From: Lachnospiraceae bacterium
GTDB lineage: Bacteria; Bacillota; Clostridia; Lachnospirales; Lachnospiraceae
Direction: 5' to 3'
DNA: 64,000 bases
NCBI GenBank assembly: GCA_009911195.1
Contig: QXWV01000045.1
Span: 1 to 64,000, forward strand
Shown here: positions 36,345 to 45,617 of the stretch, one piece after another
How the letters are laid out: each line of letters opens with the position of its first letter
How positions within the stretch are numbered: position 1 is the stretch's first letter
Made by a program: the position numbers and the translations under genes
The notes under the pieces: generated by a model
Told to the model about the DNA's origin: nothing
The model's input: only the letters and a program-made list of their open reading frames with translations
The model's database searches: none

Positions 36345-38357
36345 TTATTTATAATTTCTCGCTACATAGTCAAACTGGCCATATAAATCCTGGTTTCCCA
36401 GACTTTTCACCATGTTAGTCCGCCTGGATACAAAATCATCCAGCTTCGCCATATATTCCCCTTCTGTAATGTTCCCTTCGGCCACTAAAGTCAGCCCTTT
36501 CTCCCAGCTTGCCGTCAGCGCTGGGTCCAACAATGGGCGGATAGCCCCCGCCACCACATCATGGACCATTTCCCCCATCAGGGTAGGCGTTATAATTTGA
36601 GTCTTTTTATTCAATGAAAGATATTGGATATTCACCAGCTTTTTCAAAATCTCCGCCCTGGTGGCGGAAGTTCCGATACCGCTTCCCTTTATCTGTGCCC
36701 GCAGTTCTTCATCCTCAATAAACTGCCCCGCATTTTCCATGGTAAGAATCATCGTACCGGAATTGTAACGCTTGGGGGGCGAGGTTTCCCCTTCCTTGAT
36801 TTCCAGCCTATTTAGCTGTAGTATGGAGCCCTTTTTCAACCGTTGTACCATTGCGATGAATTCAGGGTCTTTTGTATCCGAAATCCCCCCTTCGTCTTCC
36901 TTTTCTCTTTTGTTATCGGGCGATTCCTTTTTCTTTAGAAAAGATAAATCCATTACCTTTAAATAGCCTTCTTCCTCCAAAACTTTAAAACTGGCAAAAA
37001 ACTTTTCCCCTTTCATATCCATCCGAAGTGCAATTTTCCGGTAAACCGCAGACGGATAAAAAATGCTTAAGAATCTCCTGACAATCAATTCATATACTTT
37101 TGCCGCAGTCTGATTCAATCCGTTTAAATTGCCAAATCCCTGTCCTGTTGGTACAATCGCGTAATGGTCCGTAATCTGTTTATCATTGACATATTTCGTT
37201 TTTGCAATATTTTTATAGGCAGTCCCCTGTAGGACTTCACCTGCAAAGGCCGCTAACAGGGAATAATTCCGCAGCCCGCTTATATTTTTATAAATCTCTT
37301 TTGCCGCCGCAGTGGAAAGTACCCTGGCATCCGTCCTGGGATAAGTAGTCAGCTTCTTTTCGTACAATTCCTGAACGATGCGCAGCGTTTCATCCGGGCT
37401 GATTTTAAAATATTTGGAACAGTCATTTTGCAGTTCTGCAAGATTATATAAAAGAGGGGGGTTTTTCGTTTCCTTCTTCTTTTCCACCCCTTCCACTACC
37501 GGGGCTGATGCCGGCTCCATCTGTAAATAGGCAATCAATTCCTCTGCTGTCCGTTTTTCCTTGAATCCATTTTCCTTATAAAGCAACGGGGAAGCATAAT
37601 ACTTCGTTCCTTCCACCGCTTTCCATTCACAGTCAAACCCTTTCCCTTCCGCTTCTACCCCTGCTATTACACGGTAAAACGGTGTCTTTACAAATTCCCT
37701 GATTTCCCGCTCCCGTTTCACTACCATCCCAAGCACGCAAGTCATTACCCTGCCGACGGAGACTACCGCCCGGTCTGCTTTCAGGTAGGATTTTATCGCA
37801 TTGCCGTATTTTAAAGTGAGCACCCGGGAAAAATTAATCCCCATCAAATAATCTTCTTTTGCCCTTAAATAGGCCGCGGAGCCAAGGTTGTCATATTCGG
37901 ACAAATCTTTTGCTTCCCGGATACCCCTTAAAATCTCTTCCTCCGTCTGGGAATCTATCCACACACGTTTCCTCTGCTTCCCGTTTACTTTGGCTTCCTG
38001 TTCCACCAGCCGGTAAATATATTCCCCCTCCCGCCCGGAGTCTGTACAGACATAAATCGTGCTCACATCCTGCCTGTTTAAAAGACCGCTGACAATGTCA
38101 AACTGTTTCTTCACATTTCCAATGACTTCATATTTAAATTTATCAGGAATAAAAGGAAGGGTAGCCAATGACCATCTTTTATATTTTTCATCATAGACCT
38201 CCGGATAGCTCATGGTAACCAAATGCCCCACGCACCAGGTCACAATTGCATCCTCCGACTCCATATAGCCATCCCGGTTGCTCATATTCAATTTTAACGC
38301 CTTGGCAAATTCCCTTGCTACGCTGGGTTTTTCCGCTATAAATAAATTTTTTCCCAT
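36345..38357 (-). CDS. topB: DNA topoisomerase III
   Basis: 670 residues. Type IA topoisomerase that decatenates DNA by single-strand passage. Toprim domain at the N-terminus (NLFIAEKPSVAREFAK, acidic cluster CTDSGREGEYIYR near 100). Catalytic Tyr in TTYPRTDARVLS near 335. No C-terminal zinc finger domain. The ATG chosen begins MGKNLFIAEKP; an in-frame TTG 7 codons earlier is possible. The Lys/Glu-rich segment KKKESPDNKREKEDEGG near 475 is an insertion-like loop. Confidence 0.94.
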   Translation of the reverse strand: MGKNLFIAEKPSVAREFAKALKLNMSNRDGYMESEDAIVTWCVGHLVTMSYPEVYDEKYKRWSLATLPFIPDKFKYEVIGNVKKQFDIVSGLLNRQDVSTIYVCTDSGREGEYIYRLVEQEAKVNGKQRKRVWIDSQTEEEILRGIREAKDLSEYDNLGSAAYLRAKEDYLMGINFSRVLTLKYGNAIKSYLKADRAVVSVGRVMTCVLGMVVKREREIREFVKTPFYRVIAGVEAEGKGFDCEWKAVEGTKYYASPLLYKENGFKEKRTAEELIAYLQMEPASAPVVEGVEKKKETKNPPLLYNLAELQNDCSKYFKISPDETLRIVQELYEKKLTTYPRTDARVLSTAAAKEIYKNISGLRNYSLLAAFAGEVLQGTAYKNIAKTKYVNDKQITDHYAIVPTGQGFGNLNGLNQTAAKVYELIVRRFLSIFYPSAVYRKIALRMDMKGEKFFASFKVLEEEGYLKVMDLSFLKKKESPDNKREKEDEGGISDTKDPEFIAMVQRLKKGSILQLNRLEIKEGETSPPKRYNSGTMILTMENAGQFIEDEELRAQIKGSGIGTSATRAEILKKLVNIQYLSLNKKTQIITPTLMGEMVHDVVAGAIRPLLDPALTASWEKGLTLVAEGNITEGEYMAKLDDFVSRRTNMVKSLGNQDLYGQFDYVARNYK

Positions 38358-38440
38358 TCTATATTCATCCCAGAACAAGCCCTATCATTTAGAAATGATG
38401 AGGGCTTGCATGTATTCTCCCACAACCGGCCAAATACCCT

Positions 38441-38470
38441 GCCGCAAACAGAATGCATCAAGTTTGCGGC
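38441..38470. repeat. Hairpin between asd and topB
   Basis: GCCGCAAAC and GTTTGCGGC with a 12-base loop, perfect 9 bp, inside a 151-base gap. No T-run. It shares the AAGTTTGCGG core with the leuC-leuD hairpin. Confidence 0.5.
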
Positions 38471-38508
38471 ACTGCCTAATTATATCGTTAGTATTTGACT
38501 CGTGAGAA

Positions 38509-39594
38509 CTATTTCTTTGTAATATATCCCTGTGCTTTTAACAGCTCTGCGCAAAGAACTGCACCGCCGGCCGCCCCCCTCACCGTATTGTGGGATAAGC
38601 CTACAAATTTCCAGTCATATACCGTATCTTCCCGCAGACGTCCTACGCTTACACCCATTCCGTTTTCAAAGTCTACATCAAGGGTCACCTGAGGGCGGTT
38701 ATCCTCCTCCAGATACTGGATAAACTGCTTTGGCGCGCTGGGCAGTTCAAGTTCCTGGGGAACACCCTTAAACTGAAGCAGCTTTTCCACAAGCTGTTCT
38801 TTTGTCACCTTCTTTTTAAACTTTACAAATACCGCAGCCGTATGCCCGTTCAAAACAGGTACGCGGATGCATTGGCAAGTAATAACCGGGGATGCGGCCG
38901 GAACAATTACCCCGTCCTCAATTTTCCCCCAAATCCTTAAAGGCTCTTTTTCGCTTTTTTCTTCTTCGCCGCCGATATAAGGAATAATGTTACCTTCCAT
39001 TTCCGGCCAGTCCTTAAAAGTTTTTCCAGCTCCGGAAATGGCCTGATATGTAGTCGCCACCACTTCATAAGGCTCGAATTCCTTCCAGGCAGTCAGCACC
39101 GGGGCATAGCTTTGGATGGAGCAGTTTGGCTTTACGGCCACAAACCCACGCACCGTTCCCAGCCTCTTTTTCTGGAAATCAATTACCTTCATATGTTCCG
39201 GATTGATTTCCGGCACTACCATCGGAACATCCGGCGTCCATCTGTGGGCACTGTTGTTGGAAACCACCGGTGTCTCCGTTTTCGCATATTCCTCTTCGAT
39301 TTTCTTGATTTCATCCTTTGTCATATCCACTGCACTAAAGACAAAATCCACCTGGGCCGCCACTTTTTCCACTTCATTTACATTCATTACCACTATATCT
39401 TTTACCGCTTCCGGCATAGGTGTTGTCATTTTCCATCTGCCGCCTACTGCCTCCTCATATGTCTTGCCTGCGGACCGCGGGCTGGCTGCAATCGTTGTTA
39501 CTTCAAACCATGGATGGTTTTCTAACAGGGAAATAAACCTCTGCCCTACCATACCGGTTCCTCCTAAAATGCCTACCTTTAACTTTTCGCTCAT
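38509..39594 (-). CDS. asd: Aspartate-semialdehyde dehydrogenase
   Basis: 361 residues from the ATG preceded by GAGGTAACC. It reduces aspartyl phosphate to the semialdehyde for lysine, threonine, methionine and diaminopimelate synthesis. NADP-binding GILGGTGMVGQRF at the N-terminus, catalytic Cys in KPNCSIQSYAP (about 146) and catalytic His in RVPVLNGHTAAVF (about 245). It is the archaeal/fungal-like Asd branch by length and motifs. It lies 42 bases after argH. Confidence 0.95.
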   Translation of the reverse strand: MSEKLKVGILGGTGMVGQRFISLLENHPWFEVTTIAASPRSAGKTYEEAVGGRWKMTTPMPEAVKDIVVMNVNEVEKVAAQVDFVFSAVDMTKDEIKKIEEEYAKTETPVVSNNSAHRWTPDVPMVVPEINPEHMKVIDFQKKRLGTVRGFVAVKPNCSIQSYAPVLTAWKEFEPYEVVATTYQAISGAGKTFKDWPEMEGNIIPYIGGEEEKSEKEPLRIWGKIEDGVIVPAASPVITCQCIRVPVLNGHTAAVFVKFKKKVTKEQLVEKLLQFKGVPQELELPSAPKQFIQYLEEDNRPQVTLDVDFENGMGVSVGRLREDTVYDWKFVGLSHNTVRGAAGGAVLCAELLKAQGYITKK

Positions 39595-39636
39595 GGTTAC
39601 CTCATTTCCGCGTAATTTATTACGCATTTTTGCTTT

Positions 39637-41061
39637 CTATATGCTTAGTTCTTTATTTCCTTTGGTAAAAACTCCTGTTAACCAGCTATTTTCTATTATT
39701 TCTTTATATTTAGCGATTGCCTCCTCCATAGCCTTTGTTCCCGGAGCGCCGGTTGTCAGACGCCTTTCCACACATGCTTTCAGGCTTACCGCATCATAGA
39801 TATCCCCTTCAAATACCGGGCTAATCGCTTTTAGCTCTTCTATACCCAATGCTTCGATACAAGTATTCTTCTCAATGCAATAAAGCACCAACTGGCCGAT
39901 GATTCCATGGGCATCCCTAAACGGAACGCCTTTCCCTACCAGATAATCCGCCGCATCCGTGGCATTGGTAAAGCCATTCATCGCGCTATCCGCCATCACT
40001 TCATGATTAAATTTCATTGTTTTTAACATACCGGTAAATAACGCCAGGCAGCCCTTCACCGTATCAATGGCATCAAAAGTAAGCTCCTTATCCTCCTGCA
40101 TGTCCTTGTTATACGCAAGGGGGATTCCCTTCATAACGGTCAGCATGGAGACAAGGGCTCCATACACCCGTCCGGTTTTCCCTCTGACAAGCTCTGCGAT
40201 ATCCGGGTTCTTTTTCTGCGGCATAATGCTACTACCCGTGGAATAGGCATCATCTATTTCTATAAAATGATATTCATTGGAATTCCATATAATGACTTCT
40301 TCGCAAAAACGGCTTAAATGCATCATCACTGTGGATAAGGCGGATAAAAATTCAATGATATAATCCCTGTCCGCTACAGAATCCATGCTGTTCAAAGTAG
40401 GCCCTTCAAACCCAAGCAAGGATGCAGTGTATCCCCTGTCCAGCGGATAAGTTGTTCCGGCCAGTGCTCCGGCGCCCAGCGGGCAATAATTCATCCTTTT
40501 GTAAATATCCTTCATCCTTAAACTGTCACGATGGAACATCTCAAAATAAGCTCCCATATGATGTGCCAGCGTAATAGGCTGAGCCTTTTGCAAATGGGTA
40601 AAACCAGGCATATAAGTGCCCTTATTTTTTTCCATTACCGAAAGCAATGTCCGTAGCAGTTCTTCCAGTTCTTCCGCCACATTCAAAATTTCTTTTCTAA
40701 TATACAACTTCATGTCCAAGGCTACCTGGTCATTACGGCTTCTGCCCGTATGAAGCTTTTTGCCCGCCTCCCCTATCCTTTCGGTCAGGTTTGCTTCCAC
40801 AAAGCTATGAATATCTTCATACGCATCGGTAATTTCCAGCTTGCCGGACTTTACATCCTCTCTAATTCCCACAAGCCCTTTTACAATCGCATTCTTTTCA
40901 TCTTCCGACAATATCCCTTGCTTTTCCAACATTACCGCATGGGCGATACTCCCTTCGATATCCTCTTCAAATAGCTTCCTGTCAAAAGAAATGGATGCAT
41001 TAAAACGATAAACCAGTTCATCCGTCTCCTTTGTAAAGCGTCCGCCCCAAAGCTGTGCCAT
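39637..41061 (-). CDS. argH: Argininosuccinate lyase
   Basis: 474 residues. It splits argininosuccinate into arginine and fumarate. Fumarase/aspartase superfamily motifs: AQLWGGRF at the N-terminus, TGRSRNDQVALD near 110, HLQKAQPITLAHH near 160 and the signature GSSIMPQKKNPD near 283. Strong SD TTAGGAGG. No other arginine genes in the window. Upstream lies a 99-bp inverted-repeat element. Confidence 0.97.
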   Translation of the reverse strand: MAQLWGGRFTKETDELVYRFNASISFDRKLFEEDIEGSIAHAVMLEKQGILSEDEKNAIVKGLVGIREDVKSGKLEITDAYEDIHSFVEANLTERIGEAGKKLHTGRSRNDQVALDMKLYIRKEILNVAEELEELLRTLLSVMEKNKGTYMPGFTHLQKAQPITLAHHMGAYFEMFHRDSLRMKDIYKRMNYCPLGAGALAGTTYPLDRGYTASLLGFEGPTLNSMDSVADRDYIIEFLSALSTVMMHLSRFCEEVIIWNSNEYHFIEIDDAYSTGSSIMPQKKNPDIAELVRGKTGRVYGALVSMLTVMKGIPLAYNKDMQEDKELTFDAIDTVKGCLALFTGMLKTMKFNHEVMADSAMNGFTNATDAADYLVGKGVPFRDAHGIIGQLVLYCIEKNTCIEALGIEELKAISPVFEGDIYDAVSLKACVERRLTTGAPGTKAMEEAIAKYKEIIENSWLTGVFTKGNKELSI

Positions 41062-41150
41062 AGCATTTTCCTCCTAAGCTCATCCAAAACAGTAAATTGA
41101 TACTATCACATTTTTTTCCCTTTTTCAATATTTTCTTACTTTTTGAAAAT

Positions 41151-41249
41151 GGGGCTGCTGCAAAATTTACGGATTTCGCAATATATAGTTGAAACGTTGC
41201 GAATGTCCATACTATATGTTGCGTAAATTCGCCATTTTACAACAGCCCC
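41151..41249. repeat. Palindromic MITE-like element
   Basis: Outer arms GGGGCTGCTGCAAAAT (41151-41166) and ATTTTACAACAGCCCC (41234-41249) match at 14 of 16. Inner arms GCAATATATAGT (41178-41189) and ACTATATGTTGC (41211-41222) match at 11 of 12. TTTACG and CGTAAA lie between them. No coding capacity and no clear target-site duplication. It resembles a miniature inverted-repeat element or remnant insertion-sequence ends; it could also end the transcript of the secreted-protein gene. Confidence 0.65.
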
Positions 41250-41291
41250 TTGCCTGGCTGACGCTGTCTGCACATACGTCCGCAGGGTACA

Positions 41292-43448
41292 CTACACCGT
41301 GAAATCAAATGTTAAGATTGTTCCGTCCTCTAATCCAATAGACAGGGTATGGCTTCCCTCTGGTATGGAAATTGACGAATCCAGCACTGAAAGAGTCAGC
41401 ACATTGTCCACCAGGTCACCTTCAGAGCTATATGTTGCCTCAAATGAAAGCCGTTTATCGATTCCGCTGATTTGGGTCTGGCTATTATCATAGAGCCCAT
41501 TTATTGTCTGGTTAAACACTACCTTGAGCGTTGCCCTGTCTGAAGCCTTGAGGACCGTTACACCTGTAATTTCCGGTTGAACCGAATCATCCGGTTCCGG
41601 ATTCGGAGCGGTATATTCAGGAATCTGCTCATAGCTGTAGAAGTCCTCCCTGTTGCCCCTCTCATCCTCCGATGCACAGCAGAACCATTGGCCTGCCGTT
41701 ATGCCCGTGACTGTTATATAATTCAAGCCATATCCTATGGAAACTTTCATACCCTGGGCATAAATCTGTGTAGGGTCCTTGGCAACAATCGTACCTTCAC
41801 CCTCTACTTCATCCTGGATTGCATAGTAAAGCGTTCCTGCTTCATCTGAGTTGACAACAACTTTTATTGTATCCACATCTGTCCACTCGATGCTTCTTAC
41901 GTCAACCCTGGGGGCCTGTAAGTCAAGGTAGCATGTACCCTTTAATTGTGTACCATCCTTCATGTTAATAAGAATCGTATAAGTATTATTACCATTAGGG
42001 ATGCTGCCTCTTTGCATATACACACGGTAAATCCTATTATCCGAAGTCCTTACTTCTCCAAGCGTTGTCTGGCTCGACGGACAGCTTATATCAAACTGCT
42101 CCAGAACTAGGCTTTCTGATGTGGCGCTCTCCAGTTCTATCTCAAAACCATACAGGAATTCACCATTTTCCAGTTTCTCAGCGAATGCCTCAGCCCTTTG
42201 GATTGCAGTTGTATTATCCTCATAGACTTCTCCGCCAATGGAAAGGCTTTTTACCAACGTTGATTTTCCCTCTGTATTGACAGCCACATAATGCATGGTA
42301 TATGACATGCCCTCACTCAGGCCGGAAACAATAAAGCTATTCTCATGCTGTTTCATTTCCACCTTAACACCATTACCGATAATTTCCGATTCCGTTATTT
42401 CAGTTGATTCCATGGAAACCGCTCGTGCCGAATCCTGCCCACTTTCCTTTAAAATGTAGCAAAAATAACCTGGCTGGTCTGAATTATAGGTAATCCGAGC
42501 CTCGCCGGCACTTGTGCGGGCAGCACTAATACCTGCAATCTGTGCACAATCTGTCCTATAAACAAAGACCTTTGAAATTGCTGTTCCATCAGCAAGTGTA
42601 ATCTGTATATCGTATTCCTGGTCTCTGTAATAGGTAGTAGCCAAGTCATAGACCATATTATCATTCGTGGACACAGACAATATCGTCATATCGGAACCGC
42701 CACTGTTACATATAATACTGAACGCTCCCAGTGCAAGGGGCTGTTCCGTCTTCTGATTCAAAGTAACCCTGATGCGTCCATTACCCATAACCTCCACGCT
42801 TTGAATCGCAAAGCCTCCTTTTTCCGGCTCCGCGGGGCTGCTTGTATCTTCTTCAACCTTTACCGCCGTTTCTTTGTCCTTTGCCGCCACTTCTTTGGCC
42901 CTTATTGCCGCTTCTTTTTCGGCCATTACCGTAGCTTCGCTTCTTCCCTCACGGCCTTCCTGCTTCCCAAATTCCTTATAATGCTTATAAGCTGCCATTA
43001 TATCCGTGCCAAGAACCGCCTGCAAATCGCTGTACCTGTTAAGATAATCCACAGGGTCAAAGCCGGTGCCATTATCTCTGTGCTCAAATGCCCCATAGGA
43101 AAAATAATGTGAGACATAAGCATCCCAGTCATCCCCAAATGCATCCTGAAGGTCCGGATATTTCTCCCTATATTCGACTATATCTATCATTTCATTCATT
43201 TGTCTGCCCTCCAAAAGCCCAAACTTCATGAAATGTTCCAGCAGAAGAGCCCTGGCATAACCATATACTTCCTTAAGGTCCGAGTATTCATCCGCATAAT
43301 AATGTTCGTCAAAAACATCTTCTATCCCTATCTCTTGTGCATAACTAATGTTGCTGCTCAACACTACCGCTCCTGCGACTGCAGCAATGGCAATTCTTCT
43401 CCCTTTTTTTGCTGCTTTCATCAACTTTTTCCTAACTGCTTCCCTCAT
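41292..43448 (-). CDS. Secreted modular repeat protein, function unknown
   Basis: 718 residues from the ATG following AAAGGAAG; an in-frame start 16 codons upstream has no SD. A Sec signal peptide is followed by a probable cut after SSNISYA. Residues about 45-165 contain three repeats of the Y-x3-Y-x-D-L, H-x2-x-F/Y-G, E-G-R type seen in secreted proteins of Lachnospiraceae. Then comes an Ala/Lys/Glu helical linker (about 170-215), then alternating beta domains of about 90 residues that recur in pairs (ITLADGTAISKVF, LINMKDGTQLKGT, IGLEDGTILTFDF end similar units). No LPXTG, SLH or choline-binding motif. Probably surface-associated or released. Confidence 0.85.
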   Translation of the reverse strand: MREAVRKKLMKAAKKGRRIAIAAVAGAVVLSSNISYAQEIGIEDVFDEHYYADEYSDLKEVYGYARALLLEHFMKFGLLEGRQMNEMIDIVEYREKYPDLQDAFGDDWDAYVSHYFSYGAFEHRDNGTGFDPVDYLNRYSDLQAVLGTDIMAAYKHYKEFGKQEGREGRSEATVMAEKEAAIRAKEVAAKDKETAVKVEEDTSSPAEPEKGGFAIQSVEVMGNGRIRVTLNQKTEQPLALGAFSIICNSGGSDMTILSVSTNDNMVYDLATTYYRDQEYDIQITLADGTAISKVFVYRTDCAQIAGISAARTSAGEARITYNSDQPGYFCYILKESGQDSARAVSMESTEITESEIIGNGVKVEMKQHENSFIVSGLSEGMSYTMHYVAVNTEGKSTLVKSLSIGGEVYEDNTTAIQRAEAFAEKLENGEFLYGFEIELESATSESLVLEQFDISCPSSQTTLGEVRTSDNRIYRVYMQRGSIPNGNNTYTILINMKDGTQLKGTCYLDLQAPRVDVRSIEWTDVDTIKVVVNSDEAGTLYYAIQDEVEGEGTIVAKDPTQIYAQGMKVSIGYGLNYITVTGITAGQWFCCASEDERGNREDFYSYEQIPEYTAPNPEPDDSVQPEITGVTVLKASDRATLKVVFNQTINGLYDNSQTQISGIDKRLSFEATYSSEGDLVDNVLTLSVLDSSISIPEGSHTLSIGLEDGTILTFDFTV

Positions 43449-43949
43449 TGTCCTGTTCTTCCTTTCTATGTTTATTTTTTTAATAACCAATTGCAAAACC
43501 AGTAAGCTTACTGAATGTTCTCACATCTTAGAGTTTCACAATCATATATTTCATTTTTAAAATGTATTAGTTAAAATTTAAATATCAAACAATATCTGGA
43601 AATTTACTTCAAGCATTTTTTATCATATTGCTTTTTTCCTCTAACGTCAAGTAATCCGCAACTTTTTTGCGCAATTATTCAATTATATTCTATAAACCTC
43701 CAAAATGCAATTGTAGTCCTTAATTATCATGAAGTTTTATGCAAAGTTGCTCAATTGAAAAATGGCCTATTTATTGGATGCTAAGTCACAAACTTTGCAT
43801 AAGCAATTCTACCCCATTTAACAAAAAGATAGAAACTGCATGTGATGATGCGAAAAAAATGGGGAAGCTCAAATTTCTTGCTCCATTACCAACTCACACC
43901 ATTTTTCTTCCTTTCATATAATAAGCATATATGAAGTTGGAGGAAGCTT
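43449..43949. other. Intergenic region between the secreted protein and ABC importer
   Basis: 501 bases, very A/T-rich, divergent promoters expected. A perfect TATAAT (43917-43922) lies 27 bases upstream of the importer start but without a good -35. A 12-bp inverted repeat sits at 43737-43802 (next entry). No gene seen. Confidence 0.55.
43737..43802. repeat. 12-bp perfect inverted repeat
   Basis: TTATGCAAAGTT at 43737-43748 and AACTTTGCATAA at 43791-43802, 42-base spacer. It lies about 150 bases upstream of the ABC importer genes. It could be a paired operator or an RNA stem. Confidence 0.55.
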
Positions 43950-44768
43950 ATGACACAACCGATATTAGAGTTAAACGATATCTGCTATTCCTACCACAGC
44001 TTAAAAGGCGAAACAGATGCTTTATCCCATATATCCTTTCAAGTAAAAAAAGGCGAGTTTTTGGCAATTGTAGGGCCTTCCGGATGCGGAAAATCAACGC
44101 TTTTATCCATTATCTTTGGCCTTATCGCCCCAGAAAGCGGGGAAGTACACTTTCCTCACAACGCTAAAAACAACGGGGATGAGCACCACCAGATAAAGAG
44201 TTGTCCGCGCATAGGATACATGCTCCAGCATGACCATCTATTAGAATGGCGCACCATTTATAACAATGTAATCCTGGGGCTGGAAATCAACCATCAGGTT
44301 ACCCCGGAGAAAACTGCCCGCGCCATGGAACTTCTCAAAGATTATGGACTCTATAAATTCAAAGACAAAAAACCAGGGGAACTGTCCGGAGGAATGAAAC
44401 AGCGTGCCGCACTAATCCGTACTCTTATCCTGGACCCGGAAATCCTCCTGCTCGATGAACCATTCAGCGCGCTGGACTATCAGACAAGGCTATCCGTTTC
44501 TTCCGACATCTGCAGTATCATTCGTTCTACGAAGAAAACGGCCATTTTAGTGACCCACGATTTATCTGAAGCCATCAGTCTTGCCGACCGCATTCTTGTT
44601 TTAAGCAAACGCCCGGCCACAATCAAATGCGATATACCTATCCATTTGACTATAACTGATACCTCTCTCCTTGCTTCCCGGAACGCACCGGAATATCAGG
44701 GATATTTTAATCAATTATGGAAGGAGATTTCTGATGAAAACCATATACCGAACCCACCAGATGACTAA
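43950..44768 (+). CDS. ABC transporter ATP-binding protein (SsuB/TauB type)
   Basis: 272 residues. Walker A GPSGCGKST near 45, Q-loop YMLQHDHLLEWRT, signature LSGGMKQR, Walker B LLLDEPFSALD, H-loop VTHDLSEAI. The sequence class is the nitrate/sulfonate/taurine/thiamine-precursor group. It overlaps the permease gene by 35 bases. No substrate-binding protein is present in the window, so the substrate cannot be assigned. SD GGAGG is 6 bases before the ATG. Confidence 0.92.
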   Translation: MTQPILELNDICYSYHSLKGETDALSHISFQVKKGEFLAIVGPSGCGKSTLLSIIFGLIAPESGEVHFPHNAKNNGDEHHQIKSCPRIGYMLQHDHLLEWRTIYNNVILGLEINHQVTPEKTARAMELLKDYGLYKFKDKKPGELSGGMKQRAALIRTLILDPEILLLDEPFSALDYQTRLSVSSDICSIIRSTKKTAILVTHDLSEAISLADRILVLSKRPATIKCDIPIHLTITDTSLLASRNAPEYQGYFNQLWKEISDENHIPNPPDD

Positions 44769-45561
44769 TACCCCGTTGAGCAAGCAGGAAATTTTTGAGC
44801 GCACCCATAGGAGGCATCACCGGATAGTTGCCTGTATCCGCCTGCTTATTCTCATTTTATTTCTATCGCTTTGGGAGTTCAGCGCCCAAATGGGCTATAT
44901 TGATGCATTCTTTTTCAGCAGTCCCAGTAAAGTTGCCCTATGTTTTGCCGACATGATAAAAGACGGTACTTTTTTTATTAATACGGGAATTACCCTGTTG
45001 GAAACTATCGCAAGTTTCTTCCTTGTATTTGTAATAGGAATGCTGTTTGCAACCCTTTTATGGTATTCCGACAAGTGTGCCGAAGTGCTGGAGCCTTATC
45101 TGGTAATTTTAAACAGCCTGCCCAAGTCCGCTCTTGCCCCCCTATTCATTGTATGGCTGGGCACTGGAATAAATACCATAATTGTAGCAGGAATTTCAGT
45201 CGCAATATTCGGCTCCATCATCAATCTTTATACCGGTTTTCGACAAACTGACGAAGAAAAAATCAAACTGATTTATACTTTGGGCGGCCAAAAGAAGACC
45301 GCATTTTTGAAAGTAGTGCTTCCTGGCTCCATCCCCATTATTTTAAGCAATATGAAAGTTAATATTGGCCTGGCTCTGGTAGGCGTCATCATTGGCGAGT
45401 TCCTTGCAGCCCGAAGGGGACTTGGATATTTGATTATTTATGGTTCTCAGGTATTCCAGCTCCACTTGGTAATCACATCCATCATTATCCTCTGCATCAT
45501 TGCCATGGCGCTTTACCAGTTGATTCAGGCCCTGGAACATTTTTACCGGAAAAAAGTATGA
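44734..45561 (+). CDS. ABC transporter permease (SsuC/TauC type)
   Basis: 275 residues from the ATG after GGAAGGAG, inside the ATPase gene's 3' end; upstream in-frame ATGs are deeper in the ATPase gene and lack an SD. About six membrane helices. The EAA loop is GGQKKTAFLKVVLPGSIPIIL near 180. It forms the importer with the preceding ATPase. A strong terminator follows. Confidence 0.92.
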   Translation: MKTIYRTHQMTNTPLSKQEIFERTHRRHHRIVACIRLLILILFLSLWEFSAQMGYIDAFFFSSPSKVALCFADMIKDGTFFINTGITLLETIASFFLVFVIGMLFATLLWYSDKCAEVLEPYLVILNSLPKSALAPLFIVWLGTGINTIIVAGISVAIFGSIINLYTGFRQTDEEKIKLIYTLGGQKKTAFLKVVLPGSIPIILSNMKVNIGLALVGVIIGEFLAARRGLGYLIIYGSQVFQLHLVITSIIILCIIAMALYQLIQALEHFYRKKV

Positions 45562-45568
45562 ACAGTCA

Positions 45569-45600
45569 AAAACCACCGTCTAACCGGTGGTTTTATTTTT
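45569..45600. terminator. Bidirectional terminator between convergent genes
   Basis: AACCACCG-TCTAA-CCGGTGGTT with A-run before and TTTTATTTTT after. It can serve the importer on plus and the hemerythrin fusion on minus. Confidence 0.85.
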
Positions 45601-45617
45601 ACGAAAAAATCCTTGAC

